Origin: Lentimicrobiaceae bacterium
GTDB taxonomy: Bacteria > Bacteroidota > Bacteroidia > Bacteroidales > F082
DNA: 35,033 bases
Assembly: GCA_015061315.1 (NCBI GenBank)
Contig: SUWV01000025.1
Coordinates: 1-35,033, forward strand
Direction of reading: 5' to 3'
Shown here: positions 8,368 through 17,162 of the stretch, one piece after another
Position numbering within the stretch: position 1 is the stretch's first letter
Layout of the letters: the number at the start of each line of letters is the position of its first letter
Made by a program: the position numbers and the translations under genes
Notes under the pieces: model-generated
What the model saw: only the letters and a program-made list of their open reading frames with translations
Databases searched by the model: none
What the model was told of the DNA's origin: nothing

Positions 8368-8922
8368 ATGAAAGAACCGTTAATCAAAAGAGATGAAAAA
8401 GATTTTATCGAGTCGTTAAAACGTATCGTGAGTTCGGCTCGAGGAATGGCATATGCTTCAATCAATTACGCACAAGTGCAATCTAATTGGCTGTTAGGGC
8501 AACGTATTGTGGAGCAAATGCAAAAAGGTAAGGAAAGAGCGGAATATGGCTCATATATCATTAAGTTAGCATCTGAAGCACTGACAGAAGAATTTGGTAA
8601 AGGATATTCTGAAAGTAATATTCGTAGTTTCAGAATGTTTTATCTTTCATTTAGTGATTTTCAGATTCAGCAGACAGTGTCTGCTAAATCTGAAATTAGA
8701 ATGTATGATGAGTTGAAACGTACGGAAGGTGATAATCCCACAATTGGCATTTTGCTTTGTAGTCAGACTGACAAGGATATTGCAAGATATTCTATTCTTA
8801 AAGGTAGTGAACAGATATTTACATCAAAATATCAATTGTTATTGCCGAGTGAAGAAGAATTGGCAAATGAGATTAGACGTCAGAAAGAAATCTTTTTGCT
8901 TCAGAATAAAAATAAAGATTAA
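8368..8922 (+). pseudogene. internally deleted DUF1016 (YhcG-type PDDEXK) protein
   Basis: Residues 1 to about 108 match the DUF1016 N-terminal domain (INYAQVQSNWLLGQRIVEQ, KERAEYGSYIIK, LTEEFGKGYSESNIRSFR). The sequence then jumps from SAKSEI straight to RMYDELKRTEGDNPTIGILL, which in full-length relatives lies near the C terminus after the PDDEXK nuclease core. YhcG-like proteins are usually about 340-380 residues and this one is 184, so roughly 150-190 residues, including all nuclease catalytic positions, are missing. The frame stays open across the junction. What remains could be an inert relic, or an N-terminal domain kept for binding. The gene lies 22 bases before the Smr gene and probably shares its promoter. 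Family match is confident; pseudogene status is inferred. Confidence 0.8.
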
Positions 8923-8944
8923 TCAATATTAAAATAAATCATAT

Positions 8945-10030
8945 ATGGAAAAATTTCAAGTTGGTGATAAAGTGAATTTCCTTAACGCTACGGGCGGTGG
9001 AACAGTGAAGAGAATTATTGATACGAGAATGGTGGAGGTGACTATAGAAGACGGCTTCGATATTCCGGTCTTGATGAGCGACCTCGTCCTTGACTTCCGT
9101 TCGCAACCCGACAAACGTCAGCAAGTCGTTGATAATGTGCAGAATGAGATTCAGCAGAAACAGATTATAGAGGAAAAAGAAAATGACGAGGCTCGTAAGA
9201 GCGCGTTACGTCGCTTCGGCCGTAATGCAGAAGACGAAGGCATCTACCTCGCTTTCGTCCCTCAGGATCAGCAATGGCTGTTGACAGGTTCGCTTGATGT
9301 AGTACTCGTAAATCATACTGAAGCCGACGCTTTATACAGCTTTAATATCAAGGAAAATGAGAAATACATCAATGTGGATTACGGCAGCGTCGCCCCGCAC
9401 TCTAAAGTCGTGATAGAATCTATTTCGCGTGACGACATCGAGTTCTGGTGCGAAGGCTACATACAAGTCATTCTCTCGCAGGAAGAAGCCGACTTCGTCT
9501 ATCATCCGCTGCATGCGCCTTTCTCGTTCAGAAGCAGCCGCTTCTTCAAAGACGGAAGCTACACCGAATCGGGTGTCCTCGGTGAGAAAGCAATCATGAT
9601 AAAACTCTCGAGCGTCACAGCTCTAAAAGGTACAGAGACCGACTTCACAAAACTGATGAAAGAAGATAATAAGAAAGTCGTCGCTAACCAGAAGCTGGTG
9701 AAAGAGAAAGCCGCTATCGACCGCCATCAGACAGCTCCAGGAGAAGCGACAGTTGACTTACATATCGGCGAGTTGGTAGATAATATATTAGGTATGTCGA
9801 GCAACGATATTTTCAGGACACAGATTAATTACTTCAAGAAGATGTTGGAAAGCGCCATCGCTAACGAATACGACAAGGTGACTTTCATTCATGGTGTCGG
9901 CAACGGTGTCTTGAAGAACGCTATCATCGAGGAGCTGAAGAATTACGAGAATACAAGTAACAGAATGGCTTCTATAATGAAATTCGGCGTCGGAGCTATT
10001 GACGTTATGATTAAGGACAAAGAACAATGA
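8945..10030 (+). CDS. DUF2027 protein with C-terminal Smr domain
   Basis: The 361-residue protein begins with an SH3-like barrel (KFQVGDKVNFLNATGGGTVK, residues 3-22). A charged coiled-coil linker follows (about 55-90), then the DUF2027 beta domain (about 95-225). At the C terminus is an Smr domain with DLHIGEL (271-277) and HGVGNG (316-321), the motifs that define Smr nuclease or nucleic-acid-binding domains of the MutS2 type. Full MutS domains are absent. This architecture is common in Bacteroidota; its cellular role is not known to me, but Smr domains act on branched DNA or on RNA of stalled ribosomes. It sits 22 bases after the DUF1016 relic. The stop is followed directly by a tandem repeat tract. 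Confidence 0.9.
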   Translation: MEKFQVGDKVNFLNATGGGTVKRIIDTRMVEVTIEDGFDIPVLMSDLVLDFRSQPDKRQQVVDNVQNEIQQKQIIEEKENDEARKSALRRFGRNAEDEGIYLAFVPQDQQWLLTGSLDVVLVNHTEADALYSFNIKENEKYINVDYGSVAPHSKVVIESISRDDIEFWCEGYIQVILSQEEADFVYHPLHAPFSFRSSRFFKDGSYTESGVLGEKAIMIKLSSVTALKGTETDFTKLMKEDNKKVVANQKLVKEKAAIDRHQTAPGEATVDLHIGELVDNILGMSSNDIFRTQINYFKKMLESAIANEYDKVTFIHGVGNGVLKNAIIEELKNYENTSNRMASIMKFGVGAIDVMIKDKEQ

Positions 10031-10175
10031 ACAATTAACAATTAAGAATTAACAATTAAGAATTAGGAATTAAGAATTAGGAATTAAGAATTAGGAATTT
10101 TCTTATTGACTTATTGTCTTATTGTCTTATTGACTTTTGACTTTAGACTTTAGACTTTAGACTTTAGACTTAAAA
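10031..10175 (+). repeat. three successive short tandem repeat tracts between smr and trmH genes
   Basis: First come alternating AATTAAGAATTAGG / AATTAACA units (about 10030-10098). Next is an 8-base TTATTGAC / TTATTGTC tract (10101-10136). Last is a 7-base TTTAGAC tract (10138-10171). The transition is sharp. The 8-base and 7-base units recur elsewhere in the window, including inside two genes. Confidence 0.85.
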
Positions 10176-10177
10176 AC

Positions 10178-10714
10178 ATGTATATAAAATCTAACGACTT
10201 ATTCAAATCGACTTGTCCTGAAAGGATTTACGATAACATTCCGCGTCCCATTATCATTGCCGACCATCTGTTGACGCCCGACAATATGGGTTCTATGATC
10301 AGATTAGCTGATAATATCGGGGCTTCGGAGATGTGTTTTCTCGGCGTCTCCCCTACTCATAGTCTTTCAAAAGTGAAGAAAGCCGCTGCGAGCAGCAAGG
10401 ATAATATCAAGTGGTATTATACAGAAGAAGACGATTTAAGGAAGATTGTCGGCGATAAGAAAATAGTAGCCATTGAGACGAGCGACGATGCAGAATGTAT
10501 CTACGATTGTGAGCTTCCAAGCGATGTCGCTTTTATCGTCGGCAACGAAAGCCGCGGAATACGAGAAGAGATTTTGAGTCAATGCGACAAGATAGTTTAT
10601 ATTCCCGTTCCAGGTCCGACACGTTCATTAAACGTCAGTCACGCCACAGCAGTAGCAATCTTCGAATGGCAACGACAGATGTTGCAAAATGTACAGTTAA
10701 CAATGAACAATTAA
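10178..10714 (+). CDS. SpoU/TrmH-type RNA 2'-O-methyltransferase
   Basis: A SPOUT-fold enzyme transferring methyl from SAM to a ribose 2'-OH of tRNA or rRNA. The 178-residue protein carries motif 1 (NMGSMIRLADNIGA, with N36 and R42), motif 2 (GNESRG, 122-127) and motif 3 (IPVPGPTRSLNVSHATAVA, about 142-160) that form the trefoil knot and dimer interface. There is no N-terminal substrate-binding extension, so it resembles short TrmH/TrmL-like proteins; the target nucleotide is unknown. The last residues (LTMNN) and the stop are encoded by an AACAATTAA repeat, again a repeat at the 3' boundary of a gene. A strong bidirectional terminator follows. Confidence 0.88.
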   Translation: MYIKSNDLFKSTCPERIYDNIPRPIIIADHLLTPDNMGSMIRLADNIGASEMCFLGVSPTHSLSKVKKAAASSKDNIKWYYTEEDDLRKIVGDKKIVAIETSDDAECIYDCELPSDVAFIVGNESRGIREEILSQCDKIVYIPVPGPTRSLNVSHATAVAIFEWQRQMLQNVQLTMNN

Positions 10715-10725
10715 CAATTGAATCA

Positions 10726-10777
10726 ACTTATTGACTCGTTGACTTGTTGTCTTGTTGTCTTATTGCCTCATTGACAT
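10726..10777 (+). repeat. 8-base TTGACTTG-type tandem repeat after trmH-like gene
   Basis: Six degenerate 8-base units: TTGACTCG, TTGACTTG, TTGTCTTG, TTGTCTTA, TTGCCTCA, TTGACATC. Same family as 10101-10136 and as the tracts inside the PAP2 and SDR genes. Confidence 0.8.
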
Positions 10778-10778
10778 C

Positions 10779-10815
10779 AAAAAAAGCGACCTTCTAATTT
10801 GAAGATCGCTTTTTT
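10779..10815. terminator. bidirectional terminator between trmH-like and T9SS genes
   Basis: AGCGACCTTC (10785-10794) pairs with GAAGATCGCT (10801-10810), one G-U-type mismatch, flanked by seven As on the left and six Ts on the right. It can end both the plus-strand methyltransferase and the minus-strand T9SS gene. A near copy lies at 12831-12866. Confidence 0.88.
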
Positions 10816-10853
10816 GATTTGGCTTTAAGCCGTATGACTTTAGACTTTTGTCA

Positions 10854-12734
10854 TTACTTAGCAACGACAACTCTTTGTATTGAGTTTTGTCCTGCGTTAT
10901 CAACGACATTGAAGTAGTAAACGCCATTTTCGCAAGCACTCATATCAACGATGTTATCTTGTGTCTTAACGACATTAACCAATTGACCGACTGAGTTATA
11001 AATAGCTATATAGTCGATATTATCACCTTCTACTGTAACTGAAGCCGATGTTGGATTAGGATAGATATTGTAAGTGTTGCTTAAAATTTCTTCGACATTA
11101 TCTCCTGATACAAATAATGACAAAGGAATATCTATTGTTTCTTTTTCTGGAACATTTGTTACGAAATGTACATTAGCCTCGTAAGTCTCACCATCTTTAA
11201 GACCGAATGTTGTCACATCTACAGTGAGTGTTTCTGTTGAACCGACAGGCATAATACCTTTTGTTTTATCCAATTCAGCCCAAGCGCCGCCTGCTACAGG
11301 TTCACCTTGGCAAACCATGTAAATATACCAGCTACCTGAAGTTGAGCCCATTCCTTCATTGATAGAGGAGAATATATCACCGCCACCGCCGTAACGAATT
11401 AAGTCACTGTAACCGAAAGCAGCGTTTTCATTGGCATCTAAGTTCATAAGAGTAGTTTGAGGAGCACCTGTCACTTCAACAGCTGCATAAACATCAAAGC
11501 CTGTCAATTCCACTGGTTCGTCAAATTCTACGAATGTATATCCATCCCATGAAACTTGTTCTGGTTTAATAGTTTTTTCTGCTAAAACTTTACCTGGAGT
11601 GCCATTGCTACCTTGACCATAAATACGGAATATAACATCTGAGCCTGGTTCAAATGTTGGAAGTTCCTCGCCTGTAGCTTGGATTATATATTTCATAAAG
11701 AAAAAGCCTACACCTGTAATTTTTGTACCCATGACCGAAGCACCATATGCTGTTGCTGGATATAATGCTGCCATTTCAAAATTAATTGAAGATAATGTAT
11801 CGGTCCAAGTGATGAGGTTTGCATTAGCTTCAGAACCTTCTTGAGTGTATGTAATCACTTCTTTTTTTGTGCTGTTTTCACCCATGCCGTAGTCGATCCA
11901 AGCTTCATATTCTGCTATTGAAGAACCTGTGTTTTCGATATTAATTTCTACAGAACTGATATCATCTTTTGGCATTTCAACATTCAAAGATTCTTGAGAG
12001 AAAGTCATATCAGGAGCTGTTTCACCACCTATTCTTGTAAATGAGAAGTTATCCAAGTAGAACTCTGAATCTTCCATTGGAGGGAAGAAGTTCATTGCAG
12101 CGAGTTTACGGTTTGACTGTTGACCGAAGCTGTCCAAGCTCCATTTCCATCCATGAACCAAGACTTCTTCTTTGCCTGGAGCTGTGTAGAAATATTGAGC
12201 TGTGTCGGCATCTGTATCAACGTGAAGACGGAAGTGCATCCAATCGCCATAGACACATTCTACGTCAGCTACTGAATTGCCACCGGCATGAACTGTACCG
12301 TGACCTGGATTTTCATGGTCTGTGTTACCGCCATCACTTGTGATGTGAAGATAAGCTTGCATAGCCCAATTTGAGTTAGCGCCTTTGAAATCATGCAAAA
12401 TATTGAAATATCCAGTCTTTCCTTCTGGGACTAAAATATCGAATTCAAGATCATAAACACCTGATTGTTCATCGCCGAGAAGAAGGACTTGGTCAATGCC
12501 GTATGTCAAGTGTGCGCATTTGTTACCTTCTAATTCAACGACAACGCCGTCTTCTGCTGTACCTGGTTTGTTCGACCATGTTGTCCACCATGATTCACCG
12601 TCACCAGCAATTTTTTGATCTACTGTGTAAGATTCAAAATCGTCGCTAATCAAAACTGCGACATCATCTTGTGCCTTAATGTTACCTAAACATATGAACA
12701 TCAAAGCAAACATAAGTAAAGATACTTTCTTCAT
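10854..12734 (-). CDS. secreted modular protein with T9SS C-terminal sorting domain
   Basis: The 626-residue protein has a signal peptide (1-21, ending NIKAQ). A LamG/concanavalin-like beta-sandwich follows (about 25-235, with DDFESY, YFNILHDF, FYLDNFSF), then two beta-rich regions with an Ig-like character. The C-terminal Por-secretion tail (about 550-626) has NIYPNPT, IYNSVGQLV, ENGVYYFNVV and the final lysine. It should cross the outer membrane by the type IX system and be anchored or released at the cell surface. The binding target or any enzymatic activity is unknown; no catalytic motif was seen. It is a paralogue of the next gene upstream, which has the same last ~600 residues plus extra modules. 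A TAAATTTG box lies 45 bases upstream of the ATG. Confidence 0.88.
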   Translation of the reverse strand: MKKVSLLMFALMFICLGNIKAQDDVAVLISDDFESYTVDQKIAGDGESWWTTWSNKPGTAEDGVVVELEGNKCAHLTYGIDQVLLLGDEQSGVYDLEFDILVPEGKTGYFNILHDFKGANSNWAMQAYLHITSDGGNTDHENPGHGTVHAGGNSVADVECVYGDWMHFRLHVDTDADTAQYFYTAPGKEEVLVHGWKWSLDSFGQQSNRKLAAMNFFPPMEDSEFYLDNFSFTRIGGETAPDMTFSQESLNVEMPKDDISSVEINIENTGSSIAEYEAWIDYGMGENSTKKEVITYTQEGSEANANLITWTDTLSSINFEMAALYPATAYGASVMGTKITGVGFFFMKYIIQATGEELPTFEPGSDVIFRIYGQGSNGTPGKVLAEKTIKPEQVSWDGYTFVEFDEPVELTGFDVYAAVEVTGAPQTTLMNLDANENAAFGYSDLIRYGGGGDIFSSINEGMGSTSGSWYIYMVCQGEPVAGGAWAELDKTKGIMPVGSTETLTVDVTTFGLKDGETYEANVHFVTNVPEKETIDIPLSLFVSGDNVEEILSNTYNIYPNPTSASVTVEGDNIDYIAIYNSVGQLVNVVKTQDNIVDMSACENGVYYFNVVDNAGQNSIQRVVVAK

Positions 12735-12778
12735 AATTTAATAATTTAATGTTAATAATAGTCTAATTTATCGTGGTG

Positions 12779-12786
12779 CAAATTTA
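12779..12786 (-). promoter_or_regulatory. -7 box TAAATTTG of the 626-residue T9SS gene
   Basis: Exact TAnnTTTG match on the minus strand, 45 bases before the start codon at 12734. No well-spaced TTG was seen. Confidence 0.55.
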
Positions 12787-12830
12787 ATATTTTTATAGTA
12801 TACATATGCTGTTCTGAATTACTTTTTAAT

Positions 12831-12866
12831 AAAAAAAAAGCGACCTTAATAAAAGATCGCTTTTTT
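12831..12866. terminator. bidirectional-type terminator after the 1110-residue T9SS gene
   Basis: AGCGACCTT (12839-12847) pairs with AAGATCGCT (12853-12861), with nine As on the left and six Ts on the right. It lies 36 bases after the stop of the 1110-residue gene. The stem sequence nearly matches the terminator after the neighbouring paralogue (10779-10815), so the terminator appears to have been duplicated with the gene. Confidence 0.88.
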
Positions 12867-12901
12867 ATCTTTATGGACATGTTATCCGTTGTCTTTTATC
12901 A

Positions 12902-15900
12902 TTACTTAGCAACAACAATACGTTGAATTGAATTATTGTTATTATTACCAACGATATTAAAGAAATAAACGCCGTTTTCGTAAGCACTCATATCAACGAT
13001 GTTATCCTGTGTCTTAACAACTTCAACCAACTGACCAACTGAATTATAAATTGCTATGTAATTGATATTATCGCCTTCGACAGTAACTGTATTTGCTGTT
13101 GGGTTAGGATAAATATTGTAAGTGTTGCTCAAAATTTCTTCAACATTATCTCCTTGCACTTGGAGTGACAAAGGCAATTCAAATGTTTCCTCAGCATTGC
13201 TTAAGGTAAAGACTATTTTAGCATCGTAAGTCTTTCCAGCTTCGAGTCCGAATGTACTTAAATCAACGTTGATTGTTTCTGTCTCGCCTACTGCGAGATA
13301 GCCATCTGCTTTATCTAATTCAGCCCAGCCACCTATCACAGGTTCTCCTGAGCAGGTCATGCGGATATGGATACTGCCGTAAGATTTTTGGAATGCCTCA
13401 TGAGCCATAGTGAAAGGTCCTTCATTACCGAAACGGATAAGATCGCTATAAGGTGGCAAGTTAGATTCCTTACCATCGAATGCTATAGGCTGCTGAGGTG
13501 CTTCCTCAGATTGAGCCTCGTGCATAAATGAAACTGTCGCCCAAACGTTAAAACCAGACAATATTACAGGTTCGTCCAATTTCACTATTGAGAAAGTTCC
13601 AGCATTGATTTCATTATATGGAAGCACTTTCTCTGCAAGAATGTCACCTGGCTGTCCGTTAAAGCCTTGTCCATAGATACGGAACACCACGTCAGAACCT
13701 TCAACGATACCATAGCCACTACCTTCTGAAGTTTCAGTGAAAGGATAGCTCAGGTGAGTAATCTTAGTACCAGCAGCTGAACTTGAATATGATGATGCAG
13801 GGAACATAGCGCCAACTTCAACGATTTCAGGAACTTCAACGTTCAAGCCTGTCAGCACTGTATTATTGCTGATATTCTCGTCATAGTTGATAAAGAACGG
13901 TACACTTGTAGATTCACTTACTCCATAATCAATCCACACCATATAGTCTGTGATTGTAGTACCTGTGTTTTCTACTGTGAATTTTACTGATGCATTATCA
14001 TTTACTGCGGCATTGGCTTGCAGTTTTTCTTTGTCAAAAGATACTTCTACAATAGATTCGCCACTTATTTTTACGAGTTTGAAATTATCTAAATAAAATT
14101 CAGATGTACTTAATGGAGGATAGAAGTTCATAGCATCGAGTTTACGATTTGGCACCGTTTCATCGCCGAAAGAGTTAGAGCTCCATTTCCATTCAAACGC
14201 CTTAGTTTCACCTTCACCAGGCACAAGCACTGAATAATAACACTCAGCCAAGTCATTATCTATATCGATGACATAGCGAATATTCATCCATTCATTGTAA
14301 ACAAATGGCATATCTGCCACAGCAGTACCTCCAGCATGTGTTGTTCCATGACCTTCTGCCGGAACACATTCAGTAGAGCCATCATCAGTCAAATGAATAT
14401 ATTGCTGCAACGACCACACAGCATCACCATTATTAAAATCGTGAAGTATATTATAATAACCGCTCTTTCCTTCTGGCACATAAATATCGAATGATATTTC
14501 ATAACAGCCACTTGCATAACCACCCAACTTCAAAATCTGGTCGTTGCCTGAAACGAAATGTGCATATTTGTTACCATCTGCTTCAACAACTGTAGCGTCT
14601 TCAGCTGAGCCTGTTTTTCCTGACCATGTATCCCAGTGTTTAGAAGCATTTTCTGCTAATTTATCGCCGTCTGCAAAATCTTCAAAATTGTAACTAATCA
14701 AGACGTTTTCTTCCTCGCCCTCATTTATATCATCTTCTGCCAACCATGAAATCTTCACGACAGGTCTTGCATAATGCTGATTGCCTACTTCTGTCGGATA
14801 TTGAGCGTATGAAGCATCACCGCCATCTCTGTACAAGGTGTTGTTATCAACTTTATCAAAATACCATGCCGATCTGTTCAACCAAACATTTTCTCCAGTC
14901 TTTGCTGTAGCAACAACCACTATCAAATCGTTTTCTGCTTTATATTCAAATGGAGCATCAAACTCAAATGTTTCCCATTTATCTTCACCAACTAAAATAT
15001 CTGTATCAGAATATACCAAAGTAAGGTCTTCTTCAGCAGTCCAATCTGTTGCATTTACTTTTGTCTTTTCTGCTAAATATATTCTAATCTCATCTAAAAC
15101 AGCTTGATTTCCATTATGATAATCGAATGCCAATCTATCTATATTTATTGCTTTTTCAAACAGACTTGCGCTATATGGAATTTCCACCCATGAATAAACA
15201 GTAGTATTCCCCATAGAAAAACCAAATGGGATAGTCTCTGACGATACTGGATCGCCAACACCAGTTTGCACTCTTTCTTCGCCAATCTGAAGTGATACAA
15301 TTTCTTCAGCCACAAGCGTTGCACATGCAGGATCGGTAGCTTCCGATTCCTTTGAACCATTGACAGATGTCACTGTGTAACAATATTCTCCTAATTTTAA
15401 GTTCTTAACAAAATATGAGGTTCCTTTAACATTGGCAAGCAAATTCTCACCGCTATAGATATTATAGCTTTGAGCGTTTTCAGCTTCGTCCCACGACAAT
15501 TTAATTTTCGATTCATTGACAGCTTCAGCCTTTAAGTTAGCAGGAACCGCAGGTTCTAAATATTCTTCTGCACCTGCAGCAAATGTCAATTGAATGTTAG
15601 GAACTTGTTTATACTGAATAGCTTGTATTGAAGTAGCTGGATCAAATTTCTTACTACCACTATTTTTATACAAAGCTCTATAAGCCAAACCGTCTTCTAT
15701 ATCATATCTACATTCAAAAGATTTAAATGTCGTACCTCCGTTAGAAATATATGTACCAGTGTAATCGTTGATACATACAAACAAATTATTTCCTTTATAT
15801 TCAAATCCGGAAGCCAAATCTATCTTTATCCATGAATCAACTGTAAATTCAACAGTACCTGAAAAAACCAAATTTTCTTCAGAGACCACCTTCGTCATTC

Positions 15901-16234
15901 TGCCACCAACGCCATAATTATACTCGCTTGTATTAAGCATGTAAATATCAATAGAGCGAGTATAAGGGTATTTATCGTTACCATCATTATCTTGTCCTTG
16001 ATCGTTACATGTCTTAAATGCGATGCTTTCAATGGTGCCGCTCGCTTTATCTATTTCTTCAGCAGTATAATAAAACTGCGTAATGGCGTACTCGTAATTA
16101 TTGTAAATAGGAGTAAACTCACTGGTTGTACTTGTAAACTCACCAACAGTGCCGTCAATGGTTACAACTTCCTGTGCTTTGAGTGTTCCGAATAATCCCA
16201 AAACACAAATAATTGCAAAAATAATTTTCTTCAT
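12902..16234 (-). CDS. large secreted modular protein with FnIII, LamG-like and T9SS sorting domains
   Basis: The 1110-residue protein starts with a signal peptide (1-20, ending TLKAQ). A beta-sandwich module follows (about 25-215), then a fibronectin type III domain (about 228-308). A second beta-sandwich resembles the first (about 310-500), and a LamG/concanavalin-like domain comes next (about 515-720). The rest, including the Por-secretion tail (NIYPNPT, IYNSVGQLV, ENGVYFFNIV, final AK), is colinear with the 626-residue neighbour. It is predicted to be exported by the type IX system; a role in adhesion or substrate binding is plausible but not shown. The gene probably grew by adding N-terminal modules to a tandem duplicate. 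A TACTTTTG box lies 45 bases upstream. Confidence 0.88.
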   Translation of the reverse strand: MKKIIFAIICVLGLFGTLKAQEVVTIDGTVGEFTSTTSEFTPIYNNYEYAITQFYYTAEEIDKASGTIESIAFKTCNDQGQDNDGNDKYPYTRSIDIYMLNTSEYNYGVGGRMTKVVSEENLVFSGTVEFTVDSWIKIDLASGFEYKGNNLFVCINDYTGTYISNGGTTFKSFECRYDIEDGLAYRALYKNSGSKKFDPATSIQAIQYKQVPNIQLTFAAGAEEYLEPAVPANLKAEAVNESKIKLSWDEAENAQSYNIYSGENLLANVKGTSYFVKNLKLGEYCYTVTSVNGSKESEATDPACATLVAEEIVSLQIGEERVQTGVGDPVSSETIPFGFSMGNTTVYSWVEIPYSASLFEKAINIDRLAFDYHNGNQAVLDEIRIYLAEKTKVNATDWTAEEDLTLVYSDTDILVGEDKWETFEFDAPFEYKAENDLIVVVATAKTGENVWLNRSAWYFDKVDNNTLYRDGGDASYAQYPTEVGNQHYARPVVKISWLAEDDINEGEEENVLISYNFEDFADGDKLAENASKHWDTWSGKTGSAEDATVVEADGNKYAHFVSGNDQILKLGGYASGCYEISFDIYVPEGKSGYYNILHDFNNGDAVWSLQQYIHLTDDGSTECVPAEGHGTTHAGGTAVADMPFVYNEWMNIRYVIDIDNDLAECYYSVLVPGEGETKAFEWKWSSNSFGDETVPNRKLDAMNFYPPLSTSEFYLDNFKLVKISGESIVEVSFDKEKLQANAAVNDNASVKFTVENTGTTITDYMVWIDYGVSESTSVPFFINYDENISNNTVLTGLNVEVPEIVEVGAMFPASSYSSSAAGTKITHLSYPFTETSEGSGYGIVEGSDVVFRIYGQGFNGQPGDILAEKVLPYNEINAGTFSIVKLDEPVILSGFNVWATVSFMHEAQSEEAPQQPIAFDGKESNLPPYSDLIRFGNEGPFTMAHEAFQKSYGSIHIRMTCSGEPVIGGWAELDKADGYLAVGETETINVDLSTFGLEAGKTYDAKIVFTLSNAEETFELPLSLQVQGDNVEEILSNTYNIYPNPTANTVTVEGDNINYIAIYNSVGQLVEVVKTQDNIVDMSAYENGVYFFNIVGNNNNNSIQRIVVAK

Positions 16235-16278
16235 TTTTATAAATTTAGGGTTAAATAATTTTTCTCTGAAATAGTTAG

Positions 16279-16286
16279 CAAAAGTA
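16279..16286 (-). promoter_or_regulatory. -7 box TACTTTTG of the 1110-residue T9SS gene
   Basis: Exact TAnnTTTG match on the minus strand, 45 bases before the ATG, the same distance as in the paralogous gene. Confidence 0.55.
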
Positions 16287-16352
16287 TATTTTTTTTTAAA
16301 ATAATAAATAAAAAAAAGAAGAAAAAAGTTACTTAGATTCTAAACATTGAAT

Positions 16353-16360
16353 TAAATTTG
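16353..16360 (+). promoter_or_regulatory. -7 box TAAATTTG of the HAD gene
   Basis: Exact TAnnTTTG match on the plus strand, 37 bases before the chosen ATG at 16397. An alternative in-frame TTG start at 16358 falls inside this box, which argues against it. Confidence 0.55.
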
Positions 16361-16396
16361 CATTCATTAACATTATGTCTTAATATTTTTTCACAA

Positions 16397-17095
16397 ATGA
16401 CTAAATATCAGCATATATTCTTCGACTTAGATAATACGCTTTGGGATTTTGACAAGAGTTCCATATTGGCTTTTGAGAAGATTTACGAGATTTTTCACCT
16501 TATTAATTATAACATACCGAGCGCCGCTCATTTTCATCATACTTATTTCGAGCATAACAACAGACTTTGGGAGCTTTATCGTCAAGGGAAAATCGACAAA
16601 GAATTTTTGAAAGACGAGCGTTTCCGTCTGCCTCTTAAAGACTATGGCATTATAAACGATAGTTTGGCTCACGACTTAGGCGAAAGCTATACCGACTTCG
16701 CAGCTCGCATGGTGGCTTTGGTTCCTAACACTATAGAAATACTTTCCTATCTCAAAGAAAACAATCACAACATACATCTGATAACAAACGGCTTCTTAGA
16801 AGTGCAGTCAATCAAGATGCAGGCTTCCGGCTTGGATAAATATATCGACAAGACTTTCATCTCAGAAGTCGTTGGCTACAAAAAACCTGACCATAGGATT
16901 TTCTATCACGCCATGGAGAATGTAGGAGCAAATATCGAAAACTGCGTCATGATTGGCGATGACTTATCAGTCGACATTCTTCCCGCCAAGGAAATCGGCA
17001 TGCATCATATTTATTTCAACAGAAAACAAACACCTCATAATGAAATATTAGAGTATGAAATAAAAGACCTATTGGAGGTTAGGAAGATATTTTAA
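16397..17095 (+). CDS. HAD-family phosphatase, YjjG-like nucleotidase
   Basis: A 232-residue HAD hydrolase closest to the YjjG family of (non-canonical) pyrimidine 5'-nucleotidases. Motif I is DLDNTLWDF with nucleophile D10 and acid/base D12. Motif II is in LITNGF, motif III in the lysine of GYKKPDHRIF, and motif IV in IGDDLSVDI. A helical cap follows motif I (about 20-90). An upstream in-frame TTG would add 13 residues, but it overlaps the promoter, and the fold starts with TKYQHIFFDLD, so the ATG at 16397 was chosen. The stop is followed at once by a repeat that forms the terminator. Substrate assignment rests on family resemblance only. Confidence 0.87.
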   Translation: MTKYQHIFFDLDNTLWDFDKSSILAFEKIYEIFHLINYNIPSAAHFHHTYFEHNNRLWELYRQGKIDKEFLKDERFRLPLKDYGIINDSLAHDLGESYTDFAARMVALVPNTIEILSYLKENNHNIHLITNGFLEVQSIKMQASGLDKYIDKTFISEVVGYKKPDHRIFYHAMENVGANIENCVMIGDDLSVDILPAKEIGMHHIYFNRKQTPHNEILEYEIKDLLEVRKIF

Positions 17096-17162
17096 GTCAC
17101 TGAGTCTCCAAGTTGTTCAATATCTTGGTGACTCAGTGACTTAGTGACTTGGAGACTTTTTT
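17096..17162 (+). terminator. repeat-built terminator after the HAD gene
   Basis: A tract of degenerate GTGACTTA-type units contains a perfect 10-base inverted repeat, AGTCTCCAAG (17103-17112) and CTTGGAGACT (17148-17157), followed by six Ts. A second perfect pairing, GTCACTGAG (17096-17104) with CTCAGTGAC (17132-17140), competes with it. The T run overlaps the psd stop codon on the other strand. Confidence 0.75.

Noticed and set aside
16358..16396. TTG start adding 13 residues to the HAD phosphatase
   Set aside because: The TTG is the end of the TAAATTTG promoter box, and the added residues precede the conserved first strand; the ATG at 16397 is better.
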